Part shown: in pieces, positions 1 to 11,310 of the stretch
Position numbering within the stretch: the stretch's first letter is position 1
Layout: every line of letters begins with the position of its first letter
Assembly: GCA_964030785.1 (NCBI GenBank)
Contig: OZ034967.1
Location: forward strand, 51,241,533-51,305,532
From: Siderastrea siderea
Taxonomy: Eukaryota > Cnidaria > Anthozoa > Scleractinia > Rhizangiidae
DNA length: 64,000 nt
Direction: 5' to 3'
The notes under the pieces: generated by a model
Seen by the model: the letters and a program-made list of their open reading frames with translations, nothing else
Database searches by the model: none
Told to the model about the DNA's origin: nothing
Position numbers and translations under genes: made by a program

Positions 1-2022
1 TTTTAAATAAGTCCTTTGTTCAGCTACAACTTATATGCCAAAAAGATCCGAATACAAAGTAAAGGACAAACAATACTTATTTTACTAAGAATGGAGATGG
101 AATACTATGCAATTTACATACATGTCGAATCAGCTATGAAAGATATTCTATAAAGGGTGTACTTTACTCTCAAAAGGTATTTCTGAGGAGACACTTGGGT
201 CAGCTTGGCACACGTCGGTTGCGATAAACCAACGTTCTGTGAGTAGAAAACTGATATTTTAAGATAATTTTTGAGACAAGTGAAATGGCATGGGAAATTT
301 AACAACAGAAGTTTTTTGCAAAATTGAGACTGAAACTACTGTTCGGCCGCAGGGGATTTTTTATCAGTTCAGTCAAAGCAAGTTTAAATAACACAGCTAG
401 AAAAATGGGCTCAATTCACAAGCGACATACGTGAATTGATTCGGAGCATTCCTTGTATAGAATTTAGCCTGATCTTCTTGAGGGAGAAGAAATTGAAACA
501 GGTCGAATGCCAATTTGCTTGTAAGTAACCGTAATACGAAAAGGACAGTTATATACTGTATAGGTATCCATGAAGATTGTGAAAAACTGACTAAGTTAGA
601 AGAATTGGTGAAATTTAAAAGAAGTGTTCTTTCAATCATATACACCTAGAATATCACTTTATTATTCGTAGACAGTCTTAAGCAGTTGACCGAATTTTGG
701 CGGGAACTGTTTGCTCTAAGGTCGTGTCTACATTAGCGCCGTTTCGATACTTAGAGAATGACATCAAAACGTCTGTAGGAATATGGAGGCGAATATTGGT
801 TTAGCGCCTAAATAATTTTCTGTTGTAGGTTTCAATATCTACGCGGTTAGTTAAATGAGCGTGTTGTTTTCAGGTCCCATGGGAAGTGACACCCAAAGCT
901 CCGCTTCGCGCCAAAACGAAAGTCCAAAAAGCTATGCCAAAAACACTCCTGTAGACTACTTGTACCCTGCAAGCTCCTTCAGGTTGAACTGAATCGGACA
1001 GCTTCAATATTATTATGCTGTTTTTAGCCAAATTGAATGCAGAGGAAAATTCCATTCAATTTGAAAAAAAGAAGCAAAAATTGAAAAACCGTTCATTTAA
1101 TCATCTAGTTCTAATTTAATAAATGAGACCCAGGCCTGTCTTTAGTGAGGTACCGACGCGAATTTCGGCAAATTTCTCGTAACTACAAAGTTTTCTACTG
1201 TGGCCTTTATAAGACTTAACTGTTTGCTCTAAGGCCGTGTCTACATGAGGCTTTTTTCTTTTTAGCTGAAAATCAATAGGGACGAATCAATACGAAAGTC
1301 AGTTTTGACGCTAAAATAGTTTTCTGCTGGCGCTGTATTTATGCATTGGTCCCCAGAGAATGTCGCGCTAAATTAAAGATCGCGCAGAATTGGATATAAT
1401 AATAGTCCAGTTTCGAGTTCACCAAGACCGCTGGACTGACTATTTGCGGCAGCAAATAAAGGAGAATCAGAAGAAAAGCTTTGTAAGGAAGGCCATGCTA
1501 AAATCCGAAGCCTGGTCTCTGCCAAGACACTTCCCTCCAACGTGTTCCTCTCCACACAACAGGAGTGAGAATGGACACCGGAAACATAATGCTGGGGGAG
1601 TAGCCCCGCAATGGACTAGAATCCTATCCAGGGAAGGGGGGGGGGGGGGAAGAAAGAGGAGTAGCAACACTCTTAGTCGGCTTCTTGCTAAAGGAACTGG
1701 GTTAAGCTCCGGCCAGGTGGGCTTCTTGTGGTTAGTGTGTGCCTCTCCCATACCCCCATAAGATTAAAATGGAACAAAATGTATTCCTTGGTCTAACACT
1801 TGTTTGTAGTCCCCGAACAACTTTTGAATTCGGCTTCTTCTAAAACATCGCCAATAGAATGAAAGACCAATACCGTAAGACGAAAACCACATTTGTGATG
1901 AAAGCTTCCTAATAAAAGATTGTTATTATAATAACTATTACTATTATATGTTATTATTGTTATTATTCAGTATTATTAATCTCGTTTTATCTTATTGTCA
2001 GAGACAAGCTCTTTGCAGGAAT
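1..2022. other. Upstream region of adhesin gene A, no gene recognised
   Basis: No convincing coding sequence is visible. The open frames here (for example around 1390-1760) start at non-ATG codons, run through a poly-G tract near 1637, and are frameshifted in copy B, so they do not look selected. A short phrase, gctctaagg followed by cgtgtctac, occurs near 713 and near 1210, as a degenerate direct repeat. A tttgcag just before the ATG at 2023 could be the acceptor of a 5'UTR intron. Confidence 0.5.
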
Positions 2023-2074
2023 ATGATTTACTTGTGGCTGTGCACGTTTGTTGTGCATTTAGCGCTCACCCGAG
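2023..2074 (+). CDS. Adhesin gene A, exon 1: signal peptide
   Basis: The ATG opens a 17-codon hydrophobic stretch (MIYLWLCTFVVHLALTR) that reads as a secretion signal. It ends in a phase-1 donor, G|gtgagt. The matching exon in copy B (55336-55387) encodes the same peptide, which supports the start. It joins the VWA exon at 3068, giving the first mature residues A-S-D-C. Gene A as a whole is inferred to run from 2023 to 41683. Assignment as a secreted, modular adhesive or matrix protein is inferred from domain content. Confidence 0.72.
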
Positions 2075-3067
2075 GTGAGTGGTAATTATGACAATGTACG
2101 AAAAAAGAAGTAAAGCAAAGGAGAATGTACATGGGAATTTTGCTTATTGTTTTTTTATTTGCCAAAACATTACAACAATTATGACAACAATTAGTAGGGT
2201 GTGACGCGGGATTATGGGGCAGGGGAATAAGCTTCCCTTCTTCCCGTATATTTAATACCGGTCGACGCCCTGGACGCAAGCCTTGCTGCGCTTTTTCTTT
2301 GTTGGAAAGATTACGCAATGTAACCAAAAATTTGCCCATTCTTCCGCTTCTCATCCGTATTTTTTCCCGCCTCCTGTATATTTCCCTCCCTCTGTACCCT
2401 GCTCCTCTTTATTACTTTCTCTTGTGCATGAAATTCTTCTGAAACTTCACGAGGAAGACATGACGAGAAGGAAAAAATAGGATTATATTTTGTCGACGTG
2501 TTGTACCAAAATACTGGTGCAGATCTTGAAATTGTTTCGAACGTCGAAAAGATGCAATCAACTTTTTTTTGCCATCTGTGCATTGTAGTGCACGAGTGTA
2601 TTTTAATAATAATTAGAAGAAAACCTGGACCATTCATTTTAGCTCTCCATTAACGCAAACAGGTCTTTTGTTTTTCACAATGGTTCTTAAAATAGGTTGA
2701 TATGGTCGAGTCAGACGTGTCAACCCACTGCAACAAAGAATGATACAGAGTCACCCAAAATAACATGTTTTTAAATTCACAGTAACCATGGTACCTTAAC
2801 CTTCAAAACGAATGTTTGTCCTAGCGAGCAGCAGACCAAGTTTTAAAGTGACTTTTAAGTTTGTATATCCAAATAGCTTCTGTTAGCTTCCCTTATCCAC
2901 TTTTATCCATGCTATCTAACGCAAACGCAATATGTTTCTCTGTAACTCGATGTTTGCTGACATACTGCTGAAACACTGGCTCTCATTTGAGTACTTGAAA
3001 ATTTTTCACGTAGTTATTCATTGTAGTCAAAGAAGAAGAATTGATGTTGTTATTGTTTAAATTTCAG

Positions 3068-3498
3068 CTGCTTCCGACTGCGAGAATCCACCACTGGATT
3101 TAAGCATTGTAATTGATCAGACAAAGAGTGTTGGAGCAGACAACTATGACACCATGATAGAATCAGTCCGTACTCTCATATCAAAGTACCACGTTGGTCC
3201 TGATAAGACTCGCGTTTCAATAGTTACATATCATAACAAAGGGCAGGTTCGCGCGAGCTTTGACGACGCGAAATATCAAAGTCAGAAAGGACTTAATGAT
3301 CTCCTGGATGAAATGAAAGCCAAAGACAAGCTGGGTAACCCCACACGCACTGACATAGCACTGGAGGTGGTTAATAAAGAAGTATTTAACACAAAGAATG
3401 GAGACCGGCCGGATTCGCCCAATGTCATGATTGTGTTTACTGACGGTGCGACACACAAGAAGTCGAAGCCATACAGTCAAGTTCTCCCTCCACTCGTG
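3068..3498 (+). CDS. Adhesin gene A, exon 2: first VWA domain, N-terminal part
   Basis: The exon starts after ttcag and ends at GTG|gtaaga in phase 0. The encoded protein is a von Willebrand factor A fold. A hydrophobic strand is followed by D-Q-T-K-S, a variant of the metal-binding DxSxS motif. The second metal-site Thr lies in N-P-T-R-T-D and the third-site Asp in F-T-D-G-A-T. VWA domains of extracellular proteins bind protein ligands through a divalent cation, and all three motif segments are present. The domain is completed by the exon at 4335. Copy B at 56388-56818 is nearly identical. Confidence 0.85.
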
Positions 3499-4334
3499 GT
3501 AAGAGCTAGTTCTGATAAAATTTTACCACTATTACCTTCGTAATCGATAATGCTTTTTTGTATTCAAGTCGTATATAAGGTTATAATTAAGTAGAGGGGC
3601 GATGACTTAATGCTTCATGATAAGTCTGACCAAAAGATTAGATGATCGGTTGGCTCGAAGCCCGGTCTCTGCATCGTGGCATATTGTTTACTTACAAAAG
3701 AAACTTCTCATCATCGGTCTCCCCCTATCCAGGTTTATAGTACAACGGTAAATTCTGGCGTGCTTCCATTGGTCGGAATCGATCACGTGACGCGAAAGTG
3801 TCTCACGCGCATAGTGCCTGTTTTGGCAATTTTCGCTCAAAAATTTAGCGTTGTACAATGAAAACAATAGAGTTCTTCTGTCTCAGGCCCTATGTGTGAT
3901 AGCTTCCTTCGGAAATTTGACGTTCAAACTTCATATAAGCCTAACATTTGTTGTGAACGTCAAATTTCCTCGGGCAACCCATCAGACGATAGTGAACTCT
4001 ATTCTTTAAATAGAAATTGGTACCGTGACTTCATGTAAGACAACATTGAGTGTAATAATAGTTATTGAATTATTCAGACAACACCAGCAAGTAAAAAATC
4101 AGTATTAGTAATATCTTCTTGTGAAATAACTTTCCCCAGGATTAGTACTTACCCTGAAATTGTTGCAAAGCAGAGGAAAAATGATTTTTTTTCACTAGAC
4201 TGGGATCTAACCCAACAAATTAAATTAAAATGCCATTTCCTGCCTGGAGAGATACATAAAACAACAATGCGGTGAAAGCAGTGACAAGCTTTATTTAGGT
4301 ATTTTTGTTCTTGACATTTCGTTTCTATACTCAG

Positions 4335-4488
4335 GCTAAAGGTGTCCATCGAATTGCCGTTGGAATTGGAAAGCAGATTAAGACAGAAGAACTTGAAACG
4401 ATCGCGGGAAGTCCTGATCGCGTCGTAAATGCTGCGAGTTTTGATGCTCTAGAGAAAGAGCTGGACAAAATTCGTGAGGTTACATGCA
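4335..4488 (+). CDS. Adhesin gene A, exon 3: first VWA domain, C-terminal part
   Basis: The exon begins after ctcag with codons for A-K-G-V-H-R-I-A-V-G-I-G, the typical fifth strand of a VWA domain. It continues through an E-L-E-T-I-A-G helix to a Cys near the end, and closes in phase 1 at TGC A|gtaagt. It follows the exon at 3068 in frame. The pattern V-x-x-I-A-V-G-I-G is shared with the second VWA domain of the same gene (10895-11063), suggesting internal duplication. Confidence 0.85.
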
Positions 4489-4877
4489 GTAAGTATTTTT
4501 GTTTCGTTCACTGTTTGTTTTTTCTTGTGATGTGCCACTATTTCATATATATTAGGAGGAAGAGGAAATTATTGTTGATGGACAGTTGCTGTAGTTGTTA
4601 CCCAAATGGAAATTCCAGTATTGTTAATCAATGTGACTGATTAAAGCGCGCTTAATCCGTATTCTGTGTATTTATGACCAATTACAGATCACAGGAGACG
4701 AAAATACAAAACTAACACAATCATTTCAAACGAAGTCCGTTCTAGTATTTACAACAGAGCTGGAAGACAATTGCGCAAACGCCCTCAGCGGCGGGTAGCA
4801 AAGAGAGGGGGTTGCATTCGCAGGCTTGTGGTGACTGTGTATCCTCTCTTAACATAAGTGCTTTTTGTTATATTCAG

Positions 4878-5060
4878 GTATCGATGGAGGATACACTGCG
4901 TGAAGTAAGTGGTCTGCATGTTCTGCAACATGCGGTGGTGGTGTCCGCTGGCATTCTAGAACTTGTACCAATCCATCACCAAAAGGAAAAGGAAAAACGT
5001 GCAAGGAACAGAACCTTGGACCTGCCAAAGAGTCCCAGGCGTGCAATACTCAGAAATGCG
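4878..5060 (+). pseudogene. Adhesin gene A, exon 4: first TSP1 repeat with premature stop
   Basis: The exon has intact splice borders (tattcag and TGC G|gtgagt), is 183 nt long and has phase 1 at both ends. Read in the frame set by the previous exon, the Trp codon of the TSP1 W-S-x-W/C motif is TGA instead of TGG, and the Cys three codons later is Trp. Copy B (58217-58399) has the intact codons. The rest of the module (S-A-T-C-G-G-G-V, C-T-N-P, C-N-T-Q-K-C) is preserved. Because the exon is a multiple of three with matched phases, skipping it would restore an open frame. So either gene A is a damaged paralogue or this exon is skipped. Confidence 0.75.
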
Positions 5061-5799
5061 GTGAGTTTCTTGTGATGAACTGTTGTGGAAATTTTAAAAA
5101 GTGGTATTGTAAGCCCCCAGGAAAGGGGACTTTCATATGAAAGTGACCGAGGTGCTAAATGTGTGGCTTGCAACTGATAGATCTAAAAAGGTCGTTGTTA
5201 TAATGATCCTGGTACCCAAAAGGGGTAAAACCCGGAAAACAAAAGGAAAAGTCAATTTTCTTTTCAGAATCGGCACCTTTTGGGAAAAAGTACAAATTTC
5301 GTTGCAGTGTTGCCACATTCGTCGAGAGTGCAACTCAGTGAAGATTTTTTTCTGGAGCTTTCTTTTTATAGTAACTGGTTTTAAGTTGTCTCCTAACCGC
5401 AAAAATCGCTTAGTAGTATACAGCGTGAGAAGAGCGCAAAAATTTTCAAACGAATGGTACATAGCAAAGTACTGCTCATTTTATTTCATCTGAGTGGACA
5501 CACTTCATGATAAGACTTCACCCATAAACTTAAACGTCAGAAGCACCTTGTACAGCATAATAGACAGTGCTAAAGGAAAGTATTTTTCAGTAACTCTCAT
5601 TTATAAGAATGAGTTACACTTTAGGATTTTACCCAAAGGTAAAAAAAGTAAGAACTACCTTGTTCAGTGATTATATAGACAGTGCTACAGGAAAGCACTG
5701 CAAAGTAGCTTTCACTACTTAAACTAAAACCACTCTACACTGGCGAATCAGTCACTCAGGAGTGCCAGTGCTAAGTTTCATGTTCAATTTTCTTCATAG

Positions 5800-5982
5800 G
5801 TACCGATGGGGGATATTCCTCATGGAGCAAGTGGTCTGATTGTTCAGTTACATGTGGGGGAGGTGTCACGTGGAGAACCAGAGCATGCGTGAATCCAAAA
5901 CCGAGCGGTGATGGAAAGACGTGCAAGGAACAGAACCTTGGACCTGACAAGCAATCGAAAACATGCAATCCTCAGAAATGCG
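5800..5982 (+). CDS. Adhesin gene A, exon 5: second TSP1 repeat
   Basis: A 183-nt phase 1-1 exon between cttcatag and G|gtaaca. It encodes a canonical thrombospondin type 1 repeat: W-S-K-W-S-D-C with the mannosylation-type WxxW pattern, then S-V-T-C-G-G-G-V, a C-V-N-P loop, C-K-E-Q and a final C-N-P-Q-K-C-G. TSP1 repeats are three-stranded, Arg/Trp-ladder extracellular modules that bind glycosaminoglycans and matrix proteins. The exon at 7828 is almost a copy of this one, pointing to exon duplication. Confidence 0.88.
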
Positions 5983-6601
5983 GTAACACAGCTATCAATG
6001 ACTCTTATTGGCCTTTATAAAATCGTTAGTCTCTCAATATAAATTTCAGATGATGGTGAAATTGATGATCGAGACAGTTTTACATAGATGCTGCTTGAAA
6101 TATATTGATTTCTCTCAAAAGCCTTGGTTGCGCGATATCAGTGATAGTAATTTTTCTGTCATATAACAATTTTTCGAGTGCTCCATTCATCTCACTGGTT
6201 AATAAGAAATTCTTATTTATCATTTATTTATTTATTTGATTTTTGTCATCTTATTTTTCACTTTCCAATCATTGAAACTCCCCACCATTCCACTTTTTTG
6301 CGGGATCATTATTTTCAGGTCTCGGTATCGTTCGCGACGCTTTACAGGACCTTTTCACTTCGTAAAGCGCACATTTATTTCAGCCCAGCTCATCAAAAAT
6401 CGACATTTCCCACAGGAACCCCATACAACGAAGCCGTAAGCTACTGACATTAAAAGTACTATAGGATAAAAATCAGATTTGGTTGTAGTAGTAAAAAAGT
6501 ACAAACAGATCATAAGGATTCAATTTTTGCGTAAAGGAGTTAACTCCATTACATGAACATACCATTCATTGTTCATTGTACGTGTAGCTTCATCAGCAAA
6601 G

Positions 6602-7066
6602 ATGTTGCTCATTTTATTCGTTCCTTGTTCATTGGTCTGTTTCGTCACGGGACGTGCTATACGCTGTCCAAGATGTAAAATTGGCAAGTCCGATCATTCT
6701 TTCGCAAACCCTGGCAAAGATTTTCATGGCGCTGCTTCCGTTGCTGTGTGGAGCGCTTATGATTACAATGATATTTCTCACTTGTCGGACTCCACAAGCT
6801 CCTTCGTACCTCCCAACTCCATTGAACAAACACCGACCTCTCCCGGAGGAGCGGCCCAGGCCCTCTCTCAAGACGTTCAACTTAACAAGTCGAAAAACAA
6901 AAAATCACGGGCCTTGGTGGAATTAACAAAGTCTTCCCTTACAACCGAAATACCCCATGACTCTGGCGTTCCTTCACAGGATACTTCGTCTGAATTGAGT
7001 GATGCGAAGGTCCTTGCCCTTGTGATCCCAGGCCGGATCGTCGTGTTTTTAAGATCGATTTACTAA
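6602..7066 (+). other. Unassigned intronic open frame with signal-like N terminus
   Basis: Within the intron between TSP1 exons 2 and 3 an ATG opens 154 codons. The N terminus M-L-L-I-L-F-V-P-C-S-L-V resembles a secretion signal and is followed by C-P-R-C-K. The Ser/Thr-rich remainder has no motif I recognise. Copy B (from 59932) has an in-frame TGA ten codons in and a shorter open tail, so the frame is not conserved. It may be a decayed retrocopy or chance. No flanking splice sites place it in the adhesin transcript. Confidence 0.25.
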
Positions 7067-7827
7067 CAGTGGTATCCTGTGGGAGTTGGGGGGGGGGGGG
7101 GGAGGAGGAAGAGTGTCACTCGGTTTATGACACAGAGACTGGGTGGCCTGTAGCCCGAGTTTGACATTCAGTAAGAGTTTCCTGAATTGGCCCGAGTAGT
7201 TTGTTCAGCTATACGTATCGGTAACCTACATCCAACACTTGAAAAGCTTTACGGAGGTATATATTTTTGTAAATGAGGAACTTATAACTGCAAAACCAGT
7301 CTCAGTTAAATTATAAATGTTTGTTTGGTTGGTAGTGTTGGCTCTTCAGGACGTATCTGTGTAGCAGAAATCATTTCTTTTATACTGCCTAAGGATGGTT
7401 CCAAAATAAGTGTGAAGAAAGGCTTTTACGGTAATTTTGTCGAACACCGCAATAAAAAATAAATAAACTGCAATAGTTGTCGCGAAATAGTTTCTCCGAG
7501 CAGTTTTCCAGTTATTTTTATTTCCTTTAAAAAATTCGTTCTACGCGGTACACATGCCTTTCCTCTGGACAGCGTCTTAGCTCTGCTGTCTTTCTTTTCA
7601 GGGTTCTTATTTCCCGTTTTCCTTTGTGATACTTGTAAGTTACTGGTGAAAATGAAGGCCATGATTATATCTTTTCCGGTACCTTGGTACCTAACCTGCT
7701 GCCTTGTACAACATGATAAACAGTGCTACAGGAAAGTATTGCACAGTAGCTTCATTACTTAAACTTAACCGCCCTACACTGAATCAAGAGGGCCATTGCT
7801 AAGGTTTATTTTGAAATTTTTTCACAG

Positions 7828-8010
7828 GTACGGATGGGGGATATTCCTCGTGGAGCAAGTGGTCTGATTGTTCAGTGACTTGTGGGGGAGGAGTCACTTG
7901 GAGATTCAGAGCATGCGTGAATCCAAAACCAAGCGGCGATGGAAAAACGTGCAAGGAACAGAACCTTGGACCTGACAAGCAATCGAAAACATGCAATCCT
8001 CAGAAATGCG
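7828..8010 (+). CDS. Adhesin gene A, exon 6: third TSP1 repeat
   Basis: A 183-nt phase 1-1 exon between ttcacag and G|gtaaca. The protein differs from the second TSP1 repeat at only a few positions (for example W-R-F-R-A-C against W-R-T-R-A-C) and keeps all six cysteines and the W-S-K-W-S motif. Flanking intron sequence is also similar to that around exon 5 (shared phrases such as cagtgctacaggaaag), which supports duplication of exon plus intron. Confidence 0.88.
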
Positions 8011-8716
8011 GTAACACAGTCATTAATGTCTTCTTATAGGCCTTTATACAATCGTTAGTCTTTTAATATAAATTTCAATTAATGATAACGATTCTGATAA
8101 GAGAGGCCCTTCTTTATAACAAATCAATTTCCGTAAGAAGGCAGTGGTTGGTATGAAGTCGCACTTTCACATTCCAACTTTGCGCGAGGGGATTGATAAT
8201 AATTTTTGCTCATATAACGATTTTAAAGTACTTTATTTAGTACAGGCGACGACCTCTTCACTGGGTTTGTACCAGCATAAGCCATAGACTATTTTCGCAG
8301 CGCACACATGTATCGTTTAGTCAAGTTCACTGAAAAGCGAAGTTTCTCAAAGGCACCCCATATTACTGAAAATCGTAAGCTACTGACAGTTAAAGTACTT
8401 TACAGCAAAATCAACTGTGGTTGTACTAGGCGATGGTGCGAGTGCAAAAAAGTGCGCTCGTCCCAATTTTCGTGCAGCCAAAAAGCGAAAAATGCTTTGA
8501 ACGGGCGAAAAAAACTTACGGAAACGCTTGCTACGCAGACTATCGATTAATTTGTTATAAAATGTTCAGTTTCATCATTGGAAAGATCAAAGAAGGTGGG
8601 TCACCCAAGCTGGTGGTCCATATACCTTGGGGACCCTTCCAAACCTGAACTTCTTGTTTTAGCGATCCCACTGTTTGTTATAACTGGTTTTGGTTTGCCT
8701 GTTTGTTTTAATCCAG

Positions 8717-8884
8717 GTGTGGATGGCAACTGGTCTCCCTGGAGTAATCCTGGTCCTTGTGACAAGACTTGTGGTGGTGGTGTGCGAGTGAGGAAACGAA
8801 CCTGTACCAATCCACCACCTTCTGGCAACGGCAAGAAATGCCCAGGACCGAGTACTAAAACGGAGAGCTGCAACACACAGAATT
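8717..8884 (+). CDS. Adhesin gene A, exon 7: fourth TSP1 repeat
   Basis: A 168-nt phase 1-1 exon after ttaatccag. It encodes W-S-P-W-S-N-P-G-P-C, then D-K-T-C-G-G-G-V-R-V-R-K-R-T-C-T-N-P and the closing C-N-T-Q-N-C. The last Cys codon is split with the next VWA exon. It is more diverged from the other TSP1 repeats. The donor AATT|gtaggt is duplicated by a MITE target-site duplication immediately downstream (see 8890-9181). Confidence 0.87.
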
Positions 8885-8889
8885 GTAGG

Positions 8890-9181
8890 TAGCCTGATAA
8901 AACAGCCGACATCTCGCAAGGTCGCCACTTGAGCCCTCGCAAAACGACGTCTGAGTAACGAGTGCAGAAATTCCATACTGATGAAGCGTCACCACCCAGA
9001 TGTAGGTAGTGCTTCTGATTGGTTGAAACCCGAGGGAATTTCGTTTTAACCAATCAGAAGCACTACCAAGATCTGGGTAGTGACGCGTCATCAGTATGAA
9101 TTTCTGCGCTCATTACTCAGACGTCGTTTGGCGAGGGTTCAAGTGGCGACCTCGCGAAACATCGGCTGTTTTCTCTGGCTA
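8890..9181. mobile_element. Foldback MITE with 9-bp target duplication, MULE-like
   Basis: The 292-bp element starts TAGCC and ends GGCTA. Its two halves are long imperfect inverted repeats: aaaacagccgac matches rc of the right side, and tgcttctgattgg pairs with ccaatcagaagca in the centre. It is flanked by the direct repeat aattgtagg (8881-8889 and 9182-9190). A 9-bp duplication with long TIRs suggests a Mutator-like origin. It has no coding capacity. The same insertion is present in copy B, so it predates the duplication. Confidence 0.8.
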
Positions 9182-9835
9182 AATTGTAGGTAGCATATTA
9201 CTGAGTTTTTTTGTGGCCTGGATAAATTAATATATAAATCAAAGGATACTTTAACAGAGAAAAATACAAAGATGATATAACGTAAAGGTGGAAAACAACC
9301 GAAGAACTTGGAGAATCAATCTAATCAATCTATTTGATAAACTCTTTCAACCGTCAGGTTTAAATGGATTGCAACTTGAAAAAATTGGGCAAATATGTTC
9401 AAGTTGTTCACTCTGGCTTTTGGAGACTGACCACTAAAACCTTGTTAAGGTTTGTTCTCTCTTTGAAAAAATCCCTTAAAATCGTATGCTTTGTGCTCTA
9501 GGGGCATTTAGTGTACGATTAAAACTGCCTAGTTGTATTTCCAGTGCAGTTTTTTATAGCAAAATATAGAACTCCTTAATAACGTAGCCTCTATAAAACC
9601 ATTCGGATCAAACGGCTCCATTGTTACGTTGATGGATAAAATTTTATCATTTTGACGTTTGACACTTAATCATCCGTTAAAAGTTTTCCGTAACCTCGAA
9701 AACAGTTGACAGCTAAAATTTTAATCACTTTTTACAGAGTGAATACTCACTCAATTTAGACTCTACTTTCAGCTGAAGAAGCCACTTGGTTTAGAACAAA
9801 ATTAACCTTCATGTTAACTTCTGTTTTCCCCTCAG

Positions 9836-10034
9836 GTCCTCCTCCACCACCTCGTCCGTGCAAGGAGCATTTAGATGTTGGAGTAATCCTGGACTCCTCG
9901 AACAGCATCAAGCCATTTGATTATCAGAAGGCGCTCAATTTCTTACAAAGCCTTGCTCAAAGACTGCAAGTATCAGAACCCGGTTCACACATGGCAATAC
10001 TTTTGTACAGTTGGGAGGCACACACTGTTTACAG
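9836..10034 (+). CDS. Adhesin gene A, exon 8: second VWA domain, part 1
   Basis: The exon follows cccctcag. It begins with a Pro-rich linker (P-P-P-P-P-R-P-C) and the strand L-D-V-G-V-I-L-D-S-S-N-S-I, which contains a canonical metal-site D-S-S-N-S. It ends in phase 2 at TAC AG|gttggt and joins the exon at 10279 to give R-F-T-D. The complete DxSxS contrasts with the D-Q-T-K-S variant of the first VWA domain. Confidence 0.87.
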
Positions 10035-10278
10035 GTTGGTAGCTAGACATAAATCAACATTACCTGACGAAGAGAAATGTCAGTCACTTACTATGGAAAA
10101 AGTATTGCGATTTTCAATCGATTGTTGAAAGTAAATCGCGTTTGCTTTGATCACAGAGTCGATTGAAAGATCCGGCACCACGTTAGTATCCCATAAGAAG
10201 CAAAATCAAACCCATTCAAAAGACAACGTTTGGGTATGAAACATGTCTTATAAAATTTGTTTTCCACTTTAATTTTAG

Positions 10279-10507
10279 GTTCACAGACTCACAAAATATC
10301 AACGCTCTGAGAAATAAAATAAGGAGCTTACCTCACATTCAGGGTGGAACACGGACTGACAGAGCGTTGGAGCTTGCAGGACAGGATTTCTTTGGCTGGG
10401 CGGAGACTGGAGACAGACCGGATGTGCCTAACGTGTTGCTCGTGCTGACAGACGGAGACACAAATGAAGGAAGCAGGCCATTTTCTCAAGTGCTGCCCCC
10501 ATTGGAG
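10279..10507 (+). CDS. Adhesin gene A, exon 9: second VWA domain, part 2
   Basis: The exon runs from ttttag to GAG|gtattt in phase 0. It carries the second metal-site Thr in G-G-T-R-T-D and the third-site Asp in L-T-D-G-D-T-N, followed by R-P-F-S-Q-V-L-P-P-L-E. That closing phrase is nearly the same as in the first VWA domain (P-Y-S-Q-V-L-P-P-L-V), so the two domains share exon structure as well as sequence. Confidence 0.87.
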
Positions 10508-10547
10508 GTATTTACAGTCGCAATTTTTAGCTAATCTAGCAAGGGAC

Positions 10548-10548
<1 letters not shown>

Positions 10549-10630
<82 letters not shown>

Positions 10631-10631
10631 C

Positions 10632-10688
<57 letters not shown>

Positions 10689-10690
10689 CG
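10549..10690. repeat. (AATC)n microsatellite, copy A
   Basis: About 140 bp of tetranucleotide repeats, with rare ccaacc and accaatc interruptions, immediately after the second-VWA exon 9. The open frame of repeated N-Q-S-I it creates is not coding. Copy B has the equivalent array at 63848-63976 with a slightly different length. Confidence 0.97.
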
Positions 10691-10894
10691 GCAGTCATTT
10701 TCCACGTCAGTTGGTCTGTCAGTGTTTTAGTAGATCAATAAATCGATTTGTTAAGCATGTGAAGCAATTTTAAATTATTCAGTACTAGAATAGTACTTTT
10801 AAAATCAGTGAATTTTTAAGCGTACTAGTTAAGAAAGTATACCAATAAGTTTATAAAGAAAATATGCTTATACATCTTTATTTGAATTTGTAAG

Positions 10895-11063
10895 GCTGCT
10901 GGAGTAAGGCGAATTGCGGTCGGCATTGGAAATGAGATCCACAGAGACGAGCTCGTCGAAATTGCTGGCAACTACGAGGATGTTATACAAGTGCATTCAT
11001 ACGGTGACTTAATCAGCAAACTAGAGAACATCATGAAATTGGCTTGCGAGAACCAGTACCCAG
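10895..11063 (+). CDS. Adhesin gene A, exon 10: second VWA domain, part 3
   Basis: The exon runs from tttgtaag to CCA G|gtaaac in phase 1. It encodes A-A-G-V-R-R-I-A-V-G-I-G-N-E-I, the last core strand, then the final helix ending in C-E-N-Q-Y-P. It is the counterpart of the exon at 4335. The polypyrimidine tract before taag is weak, but the frame and the VWA homology support the border. Confidence 0.84.
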
Positions 11064-11310
11064 GTAAACAAACGAAAGACATATCATCTGAATTAATTCC
11101 GATAGAACCAACGGTGGCTTAAATTGGATGCCAAGAATGAAAAGCCACAAAAACAAGTAATCATTTCCAATAATAACTATGAGTAACTGTGTTATGATGC
11201 AACCTTATAGTTTTGAACTTAGGTTAGCCGAAATTGTGTGGCTAACTTTCGACATCATTAAAGATAATTTTCCCAATAGAATGAAAATGGTGATGACTTA
11301 AAGGGGAAAA

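Larger units (their letters stand above)
1..10711 (+). repeat. Segmental tandem duplication, copy A
   Basis: This stretch is repeated in the same orientation at 48727-64000. All exons of the adhesin gene up to the second VWA exon are matched, and intron sequence is matched as well. The offset is about 53300 through most of the copy and about 48720 at its left edge, because copy B carries a 4585-bp transposon. Differences are scattered substitutions and short indels. One example is a roughly 20-base segment near 57260 that copy A lacks at about 3940. The repeat unit is about 48.7 kb including the Polinton. The homology runs off the right edge of the window. Confidence 0.93.

Noticed and set aside
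1390..1761. 123-codon open frame upstream of gene A
   Set aside because: Non-ATG start, poly-G tract inside, and the copy B version is frameshifted.
8601..9091. Antisense frames opposite the fourth TSP1 exon and MITE
   Set aside because: They run through a spliced exon and a foldback repeat on the opposite strand and encode nothing recognisable.
10464..10730. Open frame of repeated N-Q-S-I across the AATC array
   Set aside because: A microsatellite in an intron. The frame depends on repeat number, and copy B differs.
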